Below the pieces are notes generated by a model that worked only from the letters and a program-made list of their open reading frames with translations, ran no database searches and was not told the DNA's origin. Positions 24,783 through 37,774 of a DNA stretch of 64,000 bases are shown one piece after another. The stretch's first letter is position 1; each line of letters starts with the position of its first letter. Source of the DNA: Loxodes magnus (Eukaryota; Ciliophora; Karyorelictea; Loxodida; Loxodidae); NCBI GenBank assembly GCA_946699065.1, contig CAMPDV010001070.1, positions 57,501 through 121,500 on the forward strand, read 5' to 3'. A program made the translations under genes and the position numbers.

Positions 24783-25490
24783 TTTAAATAATTTAATAGT
24801 TTTGTTAAATTTTCCATTTCCAGTTTTCTTTTTGGTCATTTTCTTAAAGTAAATATATTGCTGTAGTGCGTTCTCCAATCTTGATCATTGGAAACTAATT
24901 TCAATAGAGTTCCATTTCAGGCATTTGTCTATTTCTTCTTTATTGTGCATATGCAACGTCCATCAGTATTTCACTTCTAATATACATTTTTTTCTTATAT
25001 ACGAGTCTCTCTAGAGTGCTGTTTAGATTACTTATGGATTTCCATAACTTAAAGCTTTCTAATTCTTTTTTTTGAAATTTTCAACATTATCTTAAAATAT
25101 GTCCATATTTCCTTCAGTACCAGCATTACTTTTACTCTTTACTATAGTAGTTTTTGCTGGTTATAGATTCGGTTTCACATCTATGGGATTATTTGTTATT
25201 ATATTTTTTAAAAATAAGCTTTCAGTCAATTCCGCTAATTGATTAAATTTGAATTCCATTTGTTCAATTCTCAATTTGACTGGTTGGAAATTTTCTTTTT
25301 TTAGTATTTAGGTGTATGACATTAGGTATGCGATTTTTCATTCTAGTTCTTATACGTTTCTTAAAAGTTTAAAAATCTTCTATTGCATAACTTTAATTTC
25401 TTGAAGAATATTTGGTTGATCATAAACGATTGGGATGGATCCTGTTTAGAAGGGACTTATTGCAAGAAATGTTCCACTTTTTAATAATAT
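24754..25490 (-). pseudogene. ORF1-like coiled-coil protein of a retroelement (candidate)
   Basis: A minus-strand frame of about 245 codons with three TGAs, less AT-rich than its flanks. It begins with a Pro/Ile region, then a heptad-like Leu/Ile/Gln/Lys helix (about residues 25-90), a Pro/Thr/Ser linker, and a C-terminal basic region with Trp and several Lys. It ends in Asp-Glu-Pro-Asn-Lys-Asp-Gly. The end of the element is shared with 34780-34804. A coiled coil followed by a basic domain suits an ORF1-type nucleic-acid-binding protein of a non-LTR element, but no signature residue proves it. There is no zinc knuckle in this stretch. Decayed by the TGAs rather than by visible frameshifts. 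Confidence 0.45.
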
Positions 25491-26094
25491 ATTATAGATT
25501 TTTTCACATATAATAATAATAATTAAAATAAGAAAATTATATATATCTATTCTAAAAAATAAATGCTTTTAATATATTTTCATTACTTTATTATGAATAT
25601 TTATTTCAAATATTAAACTAATTAGATTAATATAAAGTAATAGCTAAATAATAAAAGTCTAAAATTTGCTTAAAATTTATTGAAAAATGCTTCAGAATCA
25701 TAAAAATTTTAATATAATCTATGACTTAGAAATATAATAATAAATATCTTTATTAATCATCTTAATAAATAGAAATAAATTAAAGAATGGAAAAAAGAAT
25801 TTAAGCAAAATAATTGATTCTATCTTAATTAGCAAGTATATTTAAAGCTACTTTAGGCATTCATATTTATTAGAAAAAATTACATATAGTAATTAATAAT
25901 TTTAACAAATATTTGAAGCTGTTTAAGAAAACTTAATTTTTAATTTTAACACTTTAAAGTTTTTAAATATATCTTGCTAATTTTTATATATAAATATTAT
26001 ACTTTAAAAATTTTAGATTTAAATAAATAATATTCTTGTAACAGATTAAACCATTTTTAATAAATTAGCAGCTGAATTTTTTAAGAATATTCTT
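25491..26094. other. AT-rich spacer
   Basis: Nothing recognised. Confidence 0.4.
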
Positions 26095-29000
26095 ATTCTA
26101 AAGTATATTTATTTTTTAAATTACTTTTTCTTAAAGATATATATATTAAAATATTATAATTGCTTGAATTAAAATAAATTAAAATTCAATGTTGAAAAAT
26201 AGTTTATAAAAAATGGATATTAAAATGGAAATAAAAAGAGTATTAAAAAATTTGAATTTTAGTTTTTAATCATCAATAAAATAAGAAAATGATAGAAAAT
26301 AAATAATAGATTGATTTTTTGACTATAAAAAACAAATAAGCTTTATATTAAGTTTCTATAAATATTAATAAATGATCTAAATGATATAAAGAAATATTAA
26401 ACTATAAAAGATAACTAATAAAGAAAATGATTTAGAAATTTTAGTTATATTTTTGATGTAAAAATTTATATTAAAACTTATTTATAATTAATGAAAAAAT
26501 TATAAGAAAACAATATTGATTTATAATTGAAAAACTTAAACATAGAAAATTAGTTAATTTAAGTTTTGCTGATTTCAGTTTAAAAAAGAATATTCGAAAT
26601 TTAATTTCTTAGATATCTTAATAATAATTAAAAGCTGAAGAATACAGGAATAGTATCAGAATTTTATACAATCCTGCAAAATAAAGATAAAGTTTTATAA
26701 TACGCCTATTACTATCAATTGTAATTATAAAATAATATACCATAAATCTGCAACTCTAAATTAGAACAAAAATTCTTTAGAAATATTATTAAGTAATCTA
26801 ACATCAAAATGTACATTTAAAAAACTATGTGGAGCCAAAAATCTAGAAAAAGTTTGTTTCATAGAATGAAAAAAACTGAGTCTAATTTTTTAATATTTAT
26901 TTTCATTTTAACTTTTTAAGCTTAAAATTCCTTCTAAAATGTTTTTACTTCTAAGAGTTCAATATCAACATTCAACATTGACTATCTTAAATTTTTATAT
27001 GTTTGACAGTTTCTATTTATTTGTATTTAAGATAATATTGTGTCGAAATAGTTGAGCAATATAAAAGATGAGTACTTTACAGTAATTAATAAAGGCTTAT
27101 TAGAAAATTTTATTATCTTCCAGGGAAATTTTCTGATAGGACTTTTTAATAAAGTATATGCACCTCAAAAATCACATATTTTATTTTGTCTATTTAAACA
27201 ATTGGATATCTATTGACAAAATTAAGATAAATTATTATAAGAATAATTTGCTTAAAAGTTTAGCTAATGCTTTATTGCTCAAAGTAGTAAGGCCCCTAAA
27301 TTGATGCAATTTGTTTTTCTGATTCTTTTCATTTTATTTTTATATTTTTCATATGAATTTTATTATATTATCTGTTTTTCTTTTTAAGTAATATTTTTTA
27401 ATAGATCCTATTATTATTTAGTTTCTTCAAATAGTTATTTAATAGCTTCTCGCACATTTAAATTAAATTTATTTGTTACAATTCTATCTGTTCTATTATA
27501 TTTTTATTTTTTCCATTTTCCAACTTTATAATTCAATAATTATTTTTGTATATTAAAGATAATTATAAGTGTTTATGTATCCATATCACCACATTTACAT
27601 TTATTTTTCTTAGTCTCTATATCTATCTTAAAAATATTGTTTTAAGAATAATAATTAACTTCTTAGCTTATATATTATTTTACTTTCTTTTGTATTATTT
27701 CTATTTAGAGTAAATATGTTATTTTTTAAATTGCTTGTCATTTTAGAATTGATTTATTTTATTAATGCAGCTTAGTGTTTAATTAAACTATAATATAGTA
27801 TAGATATATTACTTTTAATCTTTCTTTCTTGTTTATTTATTTGTTTATTTAGATTTATTTCTTTAAATCTTTTTTGCTTTTAGTATTTGTATTAATGCTA
27901 TTTATTATTAGAAAAATTTACTTTTTTCTTAAATTTATAATTTTTAAGTTTCTATAATTCATGTTTAAAGATATAATAATTAGTATAATAGTAAAGGAAA
28001 CATTTTGCTCATTTTGTCAATAGAAAGTTACCAGAATCAATAAATAAGAATATGACTATAAAGATATAAAAAGAGTAAAATATTGATTGAAGAAATAAAA
28101 ATCTCTATAGCTCTAATAAATATAATTTAAAGAATAAATGATTAATTAATGACTAACTATTTATAATAATCAATTTAAATAAACCAATTATTATCTAAAA
28201 AATTAAGAAGATTTAAAAAAGTAAACATCTTAAAACATATGATAAATATAAGAAATCAATAGATTTTTACTTGAAGTAATTTGAAAAAATACTATTTTAT
28301 TTGACTCTTATAGATATAGAGAAAATGCTTGACATTATAAATAATTAACTTTTATTCATATAATTACAGAGAATTAACATGCCTTATTACTTAATTTAGA
28401 TCAAAAAAAGATATAAGCAACTATTTAATTCCATTTTAATTTAGATAGATAAATAGCAAGAAAAATTTAATATAAAAATAGAATATTGTTAGGAACTCCT
28501 CATGATCTATATTAGCTTTAATTTATTACGATCAAGTATTAAGATACTTAAATAAATTTGAAAATTTTAGATACAAAATATAGAATAATTATCATTAAAA
28601 ATTAATATGTGCAGATAATTTAATATTAATCTCAAATTATTAAACAAATATATAAACTTTGATTAATAAAATTGATGAAATCTTATATACAGTACTAATG
28701 AAGATAAATTTAGAAAAATGCGAATTATAAAATAGCTTCTTTATATTATAAAATTCAAACAGTAATAACTTAAATTTTAATAATTTGAAATAAAAACTAG
28801 CTTAAATATTTTCTTAGTGTAAGAAGAAAGGTTAGGAGTTTATAAAGCAAACAAATTAATAATTAAAATAGTAAACATTATTTTTTAATATAAAGAATTT
28901 ATTACTTATTATAATAAAATTTAGAAAAATAAATAAAATAAATAGTTATGTAATAAATTTAGATTAACAAATATACTTTTTTCTATACAAATAGACTTTA

Positions 29001-29725
29001 AATAAGTTACTTAAAATATATTTTAGTAAATTTTTATAAGAATTACATAAAAATAATTAACTGCAGTAATTCATATTAAGTTATTGATATCTAGTTAGTT
29101 GTTAATATACTGTCTTAAAAAACATCAAAAAAGATTAAAAAAATAAATAATGTAGACTTTACTAATTATCAATTCTATATGTGATAGAATTAAAATAATA
29201 TTTTTTATAAAGTTAACTGAATCAAGATAAATATATTTGTAACAATTTGAAAACTATAAATATATACAAATATAAAACAATTGCTGAAAAAATAATAAAG
29301 AAGAAGCAATTGAAAAAGAAAATTCCTAAAATTAAAATTTTATTATTTTTGATAGGAAATTTCTAATAATAGTTACAAAAGAAAATTAATATATATTTTT
29401 CACTTTTTCAAAATTTGAAATAGCGATTATGAAATTAAATATGAAATTTCATTAGAAGGAGTTAAATAATTTTTAAAAGCAATAACTTAACCTATTACAA
29501 ATAAATAAGCAAAATTTTAAAAAATTAGAGCAATTAATCAGACGAAGTAATTTAAATTATCCAACCAATTTTTCATAGTTTTTAATGTTTTATTTAAATT
29601 AATTTATTATTATTTTTTAGAGATTAAGGACAGTCTAACTTTCTTCGTGAATAATACATTTAACAACCTTTTTACTGATATAACGGGATATTCTGCTTAT
29701 CATTTCCGCAATCAGAGACCACCAT
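26095..29725 (+). repeat. Left arm of inverted repeat IR2
   Basis: Matches 41751-45342 in inverted orientation at roughly 85-90 percent by eye in the best blocks (29280-29725 vs 41751-42200; 26830-27180 vs 44520-44880; 26095-26567 vs 44890-45342). The inner boundary is sharp: similarity runs to GAGACCACCAT at 29725 and stops. The arm holds a ~260-base extra block at about 26568-26828. Its middle, 27185-28840, does not match the other arm except for a 120-base block in the opposite sense. Confidence 0.8.
27185..28840. other. Middle of left IR2 arm, no gene seen
   Basis: AT-rich and T-rich on the plus strand. A block at 27890-28015 is repeated at 43930-44055 in the same orientation, that is, inverted relative to the surrounding arms. 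Confidence 0.4.
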
Positions 29726-32659
29726 GTGTATTGAATGCATAATCTATAATCATAGATTTAAAGCCCCTACTAAAAATTAATAATTTCCAAATGCAATCCC
29801 TTCAAGATATTAGATCCAATTAAGGTTCTTCCTAAGGATTGAAGATATAATCAAAAGTTCAAAATTTTACTCCCGTTTTTCTTTTAATTATATGTTAAAA
29901 TAAATAAATTTACTGTTAGAAAAGAGAGATTTTCTAAATTTTCCTTATCAATTACAAATTAATTTTATAAAATTAGATTTAAAAATTACATAATTTTAAA
30001 ACTTAAAACATTAAGCGTAAAAAATTATAAATAAACTAAATTGTTAAGATTTCCATTTCCTTAATTTATTAACGATAGTAAAATAGTTTTCTAATTTACA
30101 ATTATTTTGGTTTTATTAAATATAATTTAGATTTTTTTAATTATTTGTTAAACTTAACTTTATAAAATTTATGTTGTCGCATAATTTTTTTGTAATAATA
30201 TACTATTAGAAAATTTTAATAAATTAAAAAGTATATTTTTGAAACTTATATGAACTAATTAACTTCTATTCAAAATGATTTCAAAAAAATCTAAATTATA
30301 ATGAATTGTTTTATTTGCAAATTAATATTAAAGAAGAGGCAATAATAGAAGATTATTAATTTTTTTTAATCTTTAAGTGAATCAATAATATATTATGAAT
30401 AAAAATATAGTAAAAATAAATAATTTATATTTAAAATGAATTTTTATATAAATTCTGATAATTATCTAAGAAGTATATAAATTTAAATAAAGCTAAATAG
30501 AATTTAAAAATTAATAAGAAATTTCATTAATAGAAACTAATATATTTATCTAAAAATAGAAAAGATAAGACAAAATAATTTTATAAAAGGATTAATTTTT
30601 TTACTCAAAAAAGCAATTAGATATATAAATAAATAATTAAGCTTTGAATTTATTAATTTTAATTTATTTGTAATAAATTAAAAAATTTCATCAGTTTTAA
30701 TTTTACATATTTGCAAAGAAACATAAGTAAAAATATATATTTAAAATTATTGATTAAGAGATTATTTAATGATATATAAGATGAGTTGCTTGACATTTAA
30801 TTTAAAGATAATAAATTATAGTAAATAATATAAAAAAGAAATAATTCAGAAAATAATATTTTCATTTTGGATATAAATTGATTGATAAATTAAAGAAAAA
30901 ATACAAAAATTGTTAAGACTTTAAGAGAGTAGAAGATGATAATATAAATGAAAATAATTTTTTATATAAATTTAAAAAATAAAAATTTAATAATAAGATT
31001 ATTAACCTCATAACACAATTAAGAATTTGATTAGAGTGATTATTTTCTGATTTTTATATCTAAAAAATTATGATATAAATAATTTTATATAAATTAGTTT
31101 ATAAGTTGGATAAGCGAAGTGAAATGTCAAATACTCTAATAATTACGAAACTACTAGATTTTAAGTAAAAAATTAAAAATGCTTATATGATACGATGAAT
31201 TATTCGATGGAAAGGGAATTTACTTTAATCTTAAAGCATCATATCAAGCATTTTTGATTTTAATTGCTTTAATTCGAAATTTATTTCATCAATCTTAAAG
31301 ATACTATTTAATAATATGAGGCACATATTTTTGCAATAAATATTCCTATATAAGGTATCAATAAATATTATTTTGTAATATTATTTCGATTTTTTTCTCT
31401 TAAAAGGCAATCTATTTGCTAGCTTTTATTAATCTTAAATTTTTCATTTTTTTAAACAAAATTGATCATATTTTTTAATAATTTACGTTTTATCTTTTTA
31501 GTATTTCTTATCAATTTATAGATGCATTTATAAACCAGTTCTTAGTTTCTTTATATTATAAAATTATATTAAAAAAAATTTGCCTTTTTATTTTTATTTG
31601 AGTAATTAAAATTTCATTTAAAATTGTTGTAACGGAAATTAGAAACGTTACAATATATTTTTAGAGTTTAAATACTTATATACATTAATAGAAATTTATT
31701 TATAATTTTTACTAATGGGAGTTATTGCAATTTAAAATTAGATTTTATTTTAATAATTTTACTGTTATATTATTAAACTTTTTGAAAGTAAAAAATTTAT
31801 TTTTATAAAGTATCTTAAATAAAAACTTTCCAGTCCATAATTTCTTAATTTGTAAACTGTAAATAAAATTATTAAAATATAATTTATTAATTAAGGTTAT
31901 AAGAAAATGCTCTAAAAATTTATTAAATAAGTATAAATTTTTTGCATTATTTGGTAAAAATTGTTATTATCAAAAATGTTTATTATTTTTATATTTCATC
32001 TCTTATAATAATTTCATTTATAATAAAGTTTTTAAGAAAATAATTTTACAATTATATTCAAAAAATTTTAAGTGTATTTAAACTAAAAATATATTTAGCT
32101 TTCAAATAATTAATTAAATATTATATTTTAAATTAACTTCTATATTTTATTCGTAATTTTATCAAAATCTTTAGTTTTCGATTTTTTTAATATTTTTTAA
32201 TTTCTGCTGCATAATTTTTATCACAATTTTTTCTATTAATTAATTTTATCATCGTTTTATATTAATAATTTATTTGAATTTTCTTTATTTAATGCATTTT
32301 GAAAGTCAGAAGTAATTCTTTTGCGATAAAAAATTAAATCAATTTTTAATTTAATATTTATATAAAACAATTTATTGAATAACTTTACAAATTTAAGCAG
32401 ATTCTTTTTTCATTCTTAATTATACTTATATTTATACAAAAATATTCTTTTTTAATTATCTAAACTTATTTTTATCTTAAAATTTTCATTTAAAATTTAA
32501 CTTTATTAATATGTAAAATCCTTAATTAATTTACAAATTAAAACTTTAGTTAATTTATATTTCTTTTTAATTAAAAAATTAAAATTAAAGATTTTGTCTC
32601 TTTTTTATTCAAAGAAAAGCTAATTATTTATTCTATTTTTAAATTAAATTAAATTAAAT
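29726..32659. other. AT-rich core flank without gene
   Basis: Directly inside the IR2 boundary. A slightly richer patch at 29740-29880 gives no convincing frame. Nothing else recognised. Confidence 0.4.
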
Positions 32660-33190
32660 TAAGTGTTAAGGATGGGACTGTTATCTTAATGGATGCCTAC
32701 TTGATGTGTGCTAAGTGCACATCATCACTAATCTTTTCTTCTTGTTTATGTCTTTTTGGGCTTTCCTATCGTCTCGCCTGGACCCATTTCTCGGCTTTAT
32801 AGACGAATATCGCCATCCAGTCCGTCTTCAACTGGCAGAAACCGCCGATCTGCCTAGGTAGCTCCTAAGAGGTGGAGAGATCACTCCAAGGCGGCACCTC
32901 GGTCTGAGTTAGTAGGAGGTGTAATTGAGTCCCTTAGTTGGGAAGTCCAAGGATGAATGCACCACAGAGTACACAAGTTGTTGAGTGAAGGTATTTAAGC
33001 CTTTCTGTGGCTTATTTCTCAGCACGGGAGATTGCATCTTCATCGCAAGTCCCTTTAAACCTGCTGAAGGTCTCTTGTGCATCTCAGGTCCCATTTCTAC
33101 CCTCTTTATCTTCAATTTATTTATTCTATTATTTTATAAATAATAGAATAAACTTTTCTTTCGACTCAACTAAACTTTTTAAAGCGTGAT
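32660..33190. other. GC-rich island of unknown nature
   Basis: About 500 bases of near-balanced composition in DNA that is otherwise about 80 percent AT. With TAA/TAG as Gln, the plus frame is open from about 32669 to a single TGA near 32984 and then to about 33190. It starts, if coding, at ATG 32747 and includes an acidic stretch and an Arg/Gly-rich stretch. The minus strand is also open: the standard-code frame 33115-32909 is Lys/Met-rich and continues with one TGA to about 32665. Only one of these, or neither, can be real. A hairpin GATGTG/CACATC lies near 32701-32722. It ends in an inverted repeat TTATTCTATTATTT / AAATAATAGAATAA at about 33119-33152, which would make a strong terminal stem. 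It could be a captured foreign gene, a structured RNA, or the core of an element. Confidence 0.5.
33119..33152. repeat. Perfect hairpin at the edge of the GC island
   Basis: TTATTCTATTATTT followed by a six-base loop and AAATAATAGAATAA: a 14-pair perfect inverted repeat. It could act as a transcript end structure or mark an element boundary. Confidence 0.5.
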
Positions 33191-34779
33191 TTATTTTATT
33201 TCAGAGACAGTAAAATTTATAAAGATATTTTATTGTTATAAATATAAATATTTAGATTGATAATCTCTATTTTTAGAATACATTGATTGTTCTTATAGTA
33301 AATTCTAATGAAATAATTAATTTTAATAAATTGATACAAATTAAATAATTTATATTTTAATAATCTTTTTGTGAATAACTAGTCTAAATTCTTTCTTTGA
33401 GTCTTTTTAGTTGAAACTATATTTTTCAATAAAATTTTAATTTTTACTAAACATAATTATATCTATAATTAAATTAAAATTTATATAAGAAAAAAAATTA
33501 AATTAGATATTTACTAAATTTATTCATATATTTAATTCATTTTTCTATATAAATAAAAATTTATAATAAATAACTTTTATATTTAATGATATTATTACTA
33601 CCTAAGTTTTTTTTATTTTTTAGTTATTAAATTATTAAAAGTTTGATAGTAAAAAATATTTATTACGAATATATTAATTAGTAATATTATCTATTTTCAT
33701 CTTTGTTTATTTTTATTGAAAAACACTCAATTTGAATAAATTAAATATCTTAAGTCAAAAATTTTTAAATATTTGCTTTTTTATTTTTATATTATTTTAA
33801 ATCTTTCTAATAAAATAAGCTAAAGACATTTTATTATTGCAAAATTAACTTTTTTTTATTTTAATTAAATTAAGATATTTCATTTTATTGGTATTAAAAT
33901 TTTTTATATTCATAATAAAATATATAATAATAATATGCTATTAAAATTAAAATTTTCCATTATGAGGTATATCAGCTTATTTCGGAAGACAATGTTTTCA
34001 GCTTTCTGCAGTTGAATAAAAATGTTTAAAACATAATATTTTTTCGAAATTTGAAACCTGGACTTTTTCAGATTTCTTTTCCTCTTTTTACCTGTCTTGG
34101 CCGTAATCGCTTCTTTCTTGATTTTAAAATTTCCTTGGTATAGTTTCAACATGTTCGACTCAATCATGCTTCTTCTTATTTCTTCCCTTTTACTCTTGAG
34201 TCCCTTTATTCCTTTGCTTCTGCACAATAAAAATTTATAATATGATTATTATCTTCTTAAATATTCTAAATTATTAAAATGAATAAAATTAGATATAGTT
34301 TATGTTTTTATTATTGGTATTTTATTTTAAAATATAAATATTTATTTTTGCTTTTAGAATTATTACGCAATAACTTTAATAACGTTATTTAATTATTGCT
34401 ATAGTTTTTAAATATTTCTGTAATTTTATTTTAGTATTTATCAAATTAAAATCTTTTTAATAAATATAATTTACATTTTTTTAAGTAGGTAATGAATAAA
34501 CTATTTCATTTTTTGGTTAAAAATTTAAAGAATATTTATATTACTTTAATTTAATGTTTTTTAAAGTATTACTATTTTTTTTAAATTTTCATTCAAAAAA
34601 AATTGATATAACTCAAATTAACTTTTGATTTTTCTCTTTTCTGATATGTTAATTTAAAAAAATAAAATAAAAAAATGAGAATATAATAATATAATTAAAT
34701 TATCTGAACAACTAAAATTAGATTTAATTATAAAATAATTTATTTATTTATAGCAATAATTACATAATTTATTATTGTA
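33191..34779. other. AT-rich DNA without supported gene
   Basis: The minus-strand standard-code frame 33910-34227 (105 codons) is Lys-rich and slightly less AT-rich at 33960-34225. It could be a real basic fragment but has no support beyond length. Confidence 0.35.
33910..34227 (-). CDS. Possible small basic protein, 105 aa
   Basis: This minus-strand frame is open even under the standard code, ATG 34227 to TAA. Under the ciliate code the terminal TAA would be read as Gln and the frame would continue. It is Lys/Arg/Ile-rich throughout, with a GC-richer central part (33960-34225) that stands out from the flanks. Candidate nucleic-acid-binding fragment by composition only. No family recognised. 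Confidence 0.3.
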   Translation of the reverse strand: MCRSKGIKGLKSKREEIRRSMIESNMLKLYQGNFKIKKEAITAKTGKKRKRNLKKSRFQISKKYYVLNIFIQLQKAENIVFRNKLIYLIMENFNFNSILLLYILL

Positions 34780-34935
34780 GTGTCATACTTGTTTGGTTTA
34801 TCACATATTAGAGTTTACAAAATTTTCCTTATCAGAAATTTTCAATGTTATATTCATCTATTCATCTTGCGTTTCCGGGTCGTAGATCCTTATAAATTGC
34901 TTTTTTCTCATCTAATACTTAGAAATTAAGGCCTA
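34780..34935 (-). pseudogene. 3'-end fragment of the same family as 24754-25490
   Basis: Starts with GTGTCATACTTGTTTGG, related to GTGATACCATCCTTGTTGG at 24754. The minus-strand peptide ends Asp-Lys-Pro-Asn-Lys-Tyr-Asp, against Asp-Glu-Pro-Asn-Lys-Asp-Gly in the other copy. Upstream about 40 codons are recognisable, with TGAs and a frame change. A short truncated copy. Confidence 0.4.
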
Positions 34936-36779
34936 GTTAACTTAATAATTAGATATATTAAAAAAACTAAAAGACAAAGATATATTTAAGAAATTAAATT
35001 AAATTTTTTAATTTTATTATAAGAAATAAGAAAATATTTTAATTGCAAAACTAATATCTTAATTAAAAGTTTAATCTGTATATTCTTCAAAAATTCAGCA
35101 GTTAATTTATTAATTAATCTTAAAAGCCTTAATGATAAAATTTAAAAATATCAATATTATATGTAAATAACTAGAAAAATTATATTTTTATAAAAAAGAT
35201 TTAAAATTTATTAGAATTTAAAAAAAAGTTGTCAAGTTTAATATTTAGAAAACAAGTTTTTAATTTGAAATATATAACTTAATTATTATTTTAATTATTT
35301 ATCTATTTTATATTATCTGTATGTTTCTTAATAAAAAAGGATATATACGATCTTTTTAACTAATTGTTTTTAACTTTCATTTGAAATAAAAAATTCTTAA
35401 AAAAATAGCAACCAATTTATTTAAAAATGGTTTAATCTGTTATAAGAATATTAAAATTAATTTTATTCAACATGAAAAAAATATAAAAAAAACTTGAAAA
35501 AAATATAAAGATAGATTTCGTTGCAAACAGAAAATGAAATATGATATTATTGAGTTAACCAAATGTTATTATTGATAAGGTAATAAACATATTTAATTTA
35601 AAGAAGTATCATTTGCACTTCAAATTAACTTTCTAAAACTCAAAGAAAAATAATATCCAAAAGTTAATAAATATTTGTTCTAAAAACTAGAAATATTAAA
35701 TTTTGAATTTTGAATCTCAAATAAAATCAAAGTAGCATTATTGCTCCTTTAGATCTAAAAATAAGAAACGAAAATAATAATTTTATTAATATAGCTAAAA
35801 ATAATAATGAAAATAAACTATGTCTATTAAATAAAATTTACCATTGGATGAGGATTTTCTTTTTATATTCAAAAGAAACTAGAATATTATCTTATTTTCT
35901 TTTCTTAACTGCCTTTTTTTAACAACATTAGTCAGTTTAGAAGGTAATGCGTCAGAAGATACAAAATAATATTAATCTATTTTAGGAGAATGATATCCAA
36001 CTTTTTACGAGGATTTTTCTCGGAAGTGAGAAAATAAGATTAAAAAGAGGAAATTAGATGTAATAAGTCGTTTTATGGATTACAAATACTAAAATTTCTT
36101 ACTTGATGATACTTTAATCTTAAAAATCAAAAATGAACTAAAAACTGAAGAATTTTCAAAATTGTTTTAAAAAAATTTTAATATAAAAAAGCTTTTACAA
36201 AATTTTAATTTTCTCATGCATCTTATTTCATCCTACTTCATCTTCTAAAAAGAATTCTTATTACAAAAAAATTTCATAAAAATATAATTAAGATACAAAT
36301 AATTAAAAAATTATAGCAGACCTACTAAAAATACCAAAATGGAAAATATGGATATAATTATAAAATTATTTTTTTATATATCTTAAATTTTCTTTATTAA
36401 TAAGAGCTGTCAAATGTTATTTACTATTAAATTATTTTATTATAAAATCAAAAAATAGGAAATTAAATCAGAAGCAAAAATTATTAAAGTAAAAGAAGAT
36501 TTAATCTAAAAAATATTTAAATTTTTATTAATTTAATTAAATACCAAAATAATATAATGTAATGGTATTTAGCATATTGTTAAGTATTCATTATATTAAA
36601 AAAAAATTAAATTCTAATTTATTATAAATTCATAATACTAAAATATAGAAAATATACGTATATAAAAATTTTATTAGACATAAAAATTGAATTAAAAGAA
36701 AAAATTAATAAACAATTTTTATCTAGTATAAATCAAAATTAAATTTTATATATATTTATTTAATTAAATTTGATAATAT
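34936..36779. other. AT-rich DNA without recognisable gene
   Basis: A patch at 35870-36070 is somewhat richer in G but no frame was supported. Confidence 0.35.
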
Positions 36780-37085
36780 CTTTTAGCATACACAAAATTT
36801 GCTTATGCTCATAAATTTCTTATTTATATATTTCCATTAATTTATTATCATATACTTAAATAAGTTAAAATTGTTTGAAAATTTATTTAAGTCGCTTACT
36901 AATTTATTCGAATTTTTTAATGAATTTTCTACCAAAGCAACAATCTTGAGTTCAGTATTTTGATAATGTGTATGCTCTTGAAAATTTCAATATATCTAGC
37001 ATCACCCTATCAGAAATTAAAATCCATTTAGAAAGATTAAATCTTCCAGTTTAGATAATGCATCTTCTAGGTCTACTTTATGACT
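36780..37085 (-). pseudogene. Coiled-coil protein fragment
   Basis: Minus-strand frame of about 100 codons with two TGAs near its start region. It begins with an acidic Leu-rich helix, continues after the TGAs with an Asn/Leu/Lys-rich helix in which hydrophobics recur every three or four residues, and ends in AT-rich coding. Like the 24.75-25.5 kb protein it may be an ORF1-type coiled coil, but no direct similarity between the two was seen. Confidence 0.3.
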
Positions 37086-37540
37086 TATAAATTTTTATAA
37101 ATTTTCTGATTGTGATTAGAAGTTAATTTTTTAAATATATTTTCAATGCTCTATTTATTACTTTAATTACAAAATTATATATCTAATACTATTTATATGT
37201 TTAATTTTTATTCCTTTTGTTAACAAGTTAATTAAAAAAAAATTTAGATTTTCATACTAAGAGAAAGCAAATAAGTAATCTTAATTTTTCATATTATTTT
37301 CTATTTTAATTTTAGTCATACTAAAGTATTAGATAAAACTTCATAAATTTAAAATATTTTACAAATATAATTAGCATTTATTTTGGCTTTAAGTAAAAGA
37401 TATAAAATTTACAGAATTAGCTATTTTTTTATCTCCAAATATAATATAAATTTTAAGAATTAGATATTAAAATTATGATATTAAGACTTCTTCTATTAAA
37501 CATATAACTTCATTTATTAAGTTTTAAAATTTCATATTGA

Positions 37541-37774
37541 GCTAAAGTGGGTCCTTATATCTTTATGGAAAAATTTAGAAAATAATTTTTCTGTTGCATT
37601 CGATCCAAGTTGGAGGATGTAGTTAACTCTCAATAATATTAAAACTTATTACCGGAAGAAGTTGGATCTCTCAGAAGATAATTTAATTAGAACATAAGGA
37701 ACATTTTAAATCTCGGATTGTATTTGTGGATTGAAAATCACATAAAAATCCTAATAAATTGTTTTTTGAGTTGA
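37541..37774 (+). CDS. Hypothetical protein fragment, 77 codons
   Basis: Open between TGA 37538-37540 and TGA 37772-37774. An ATG at 37565 could start a 69-residue product. The sequence has Phe/Lys/Cys at its start, a Glu/Val/Leu-rich central helix and a hydrophobic end with Trp. The DNA at 37540-37740 is distinctly less AT-rich than the surroundings. The opposite strand also shows a Cys-x2-Cys pair, so strand choice is not certain. Confidence 0.35.
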
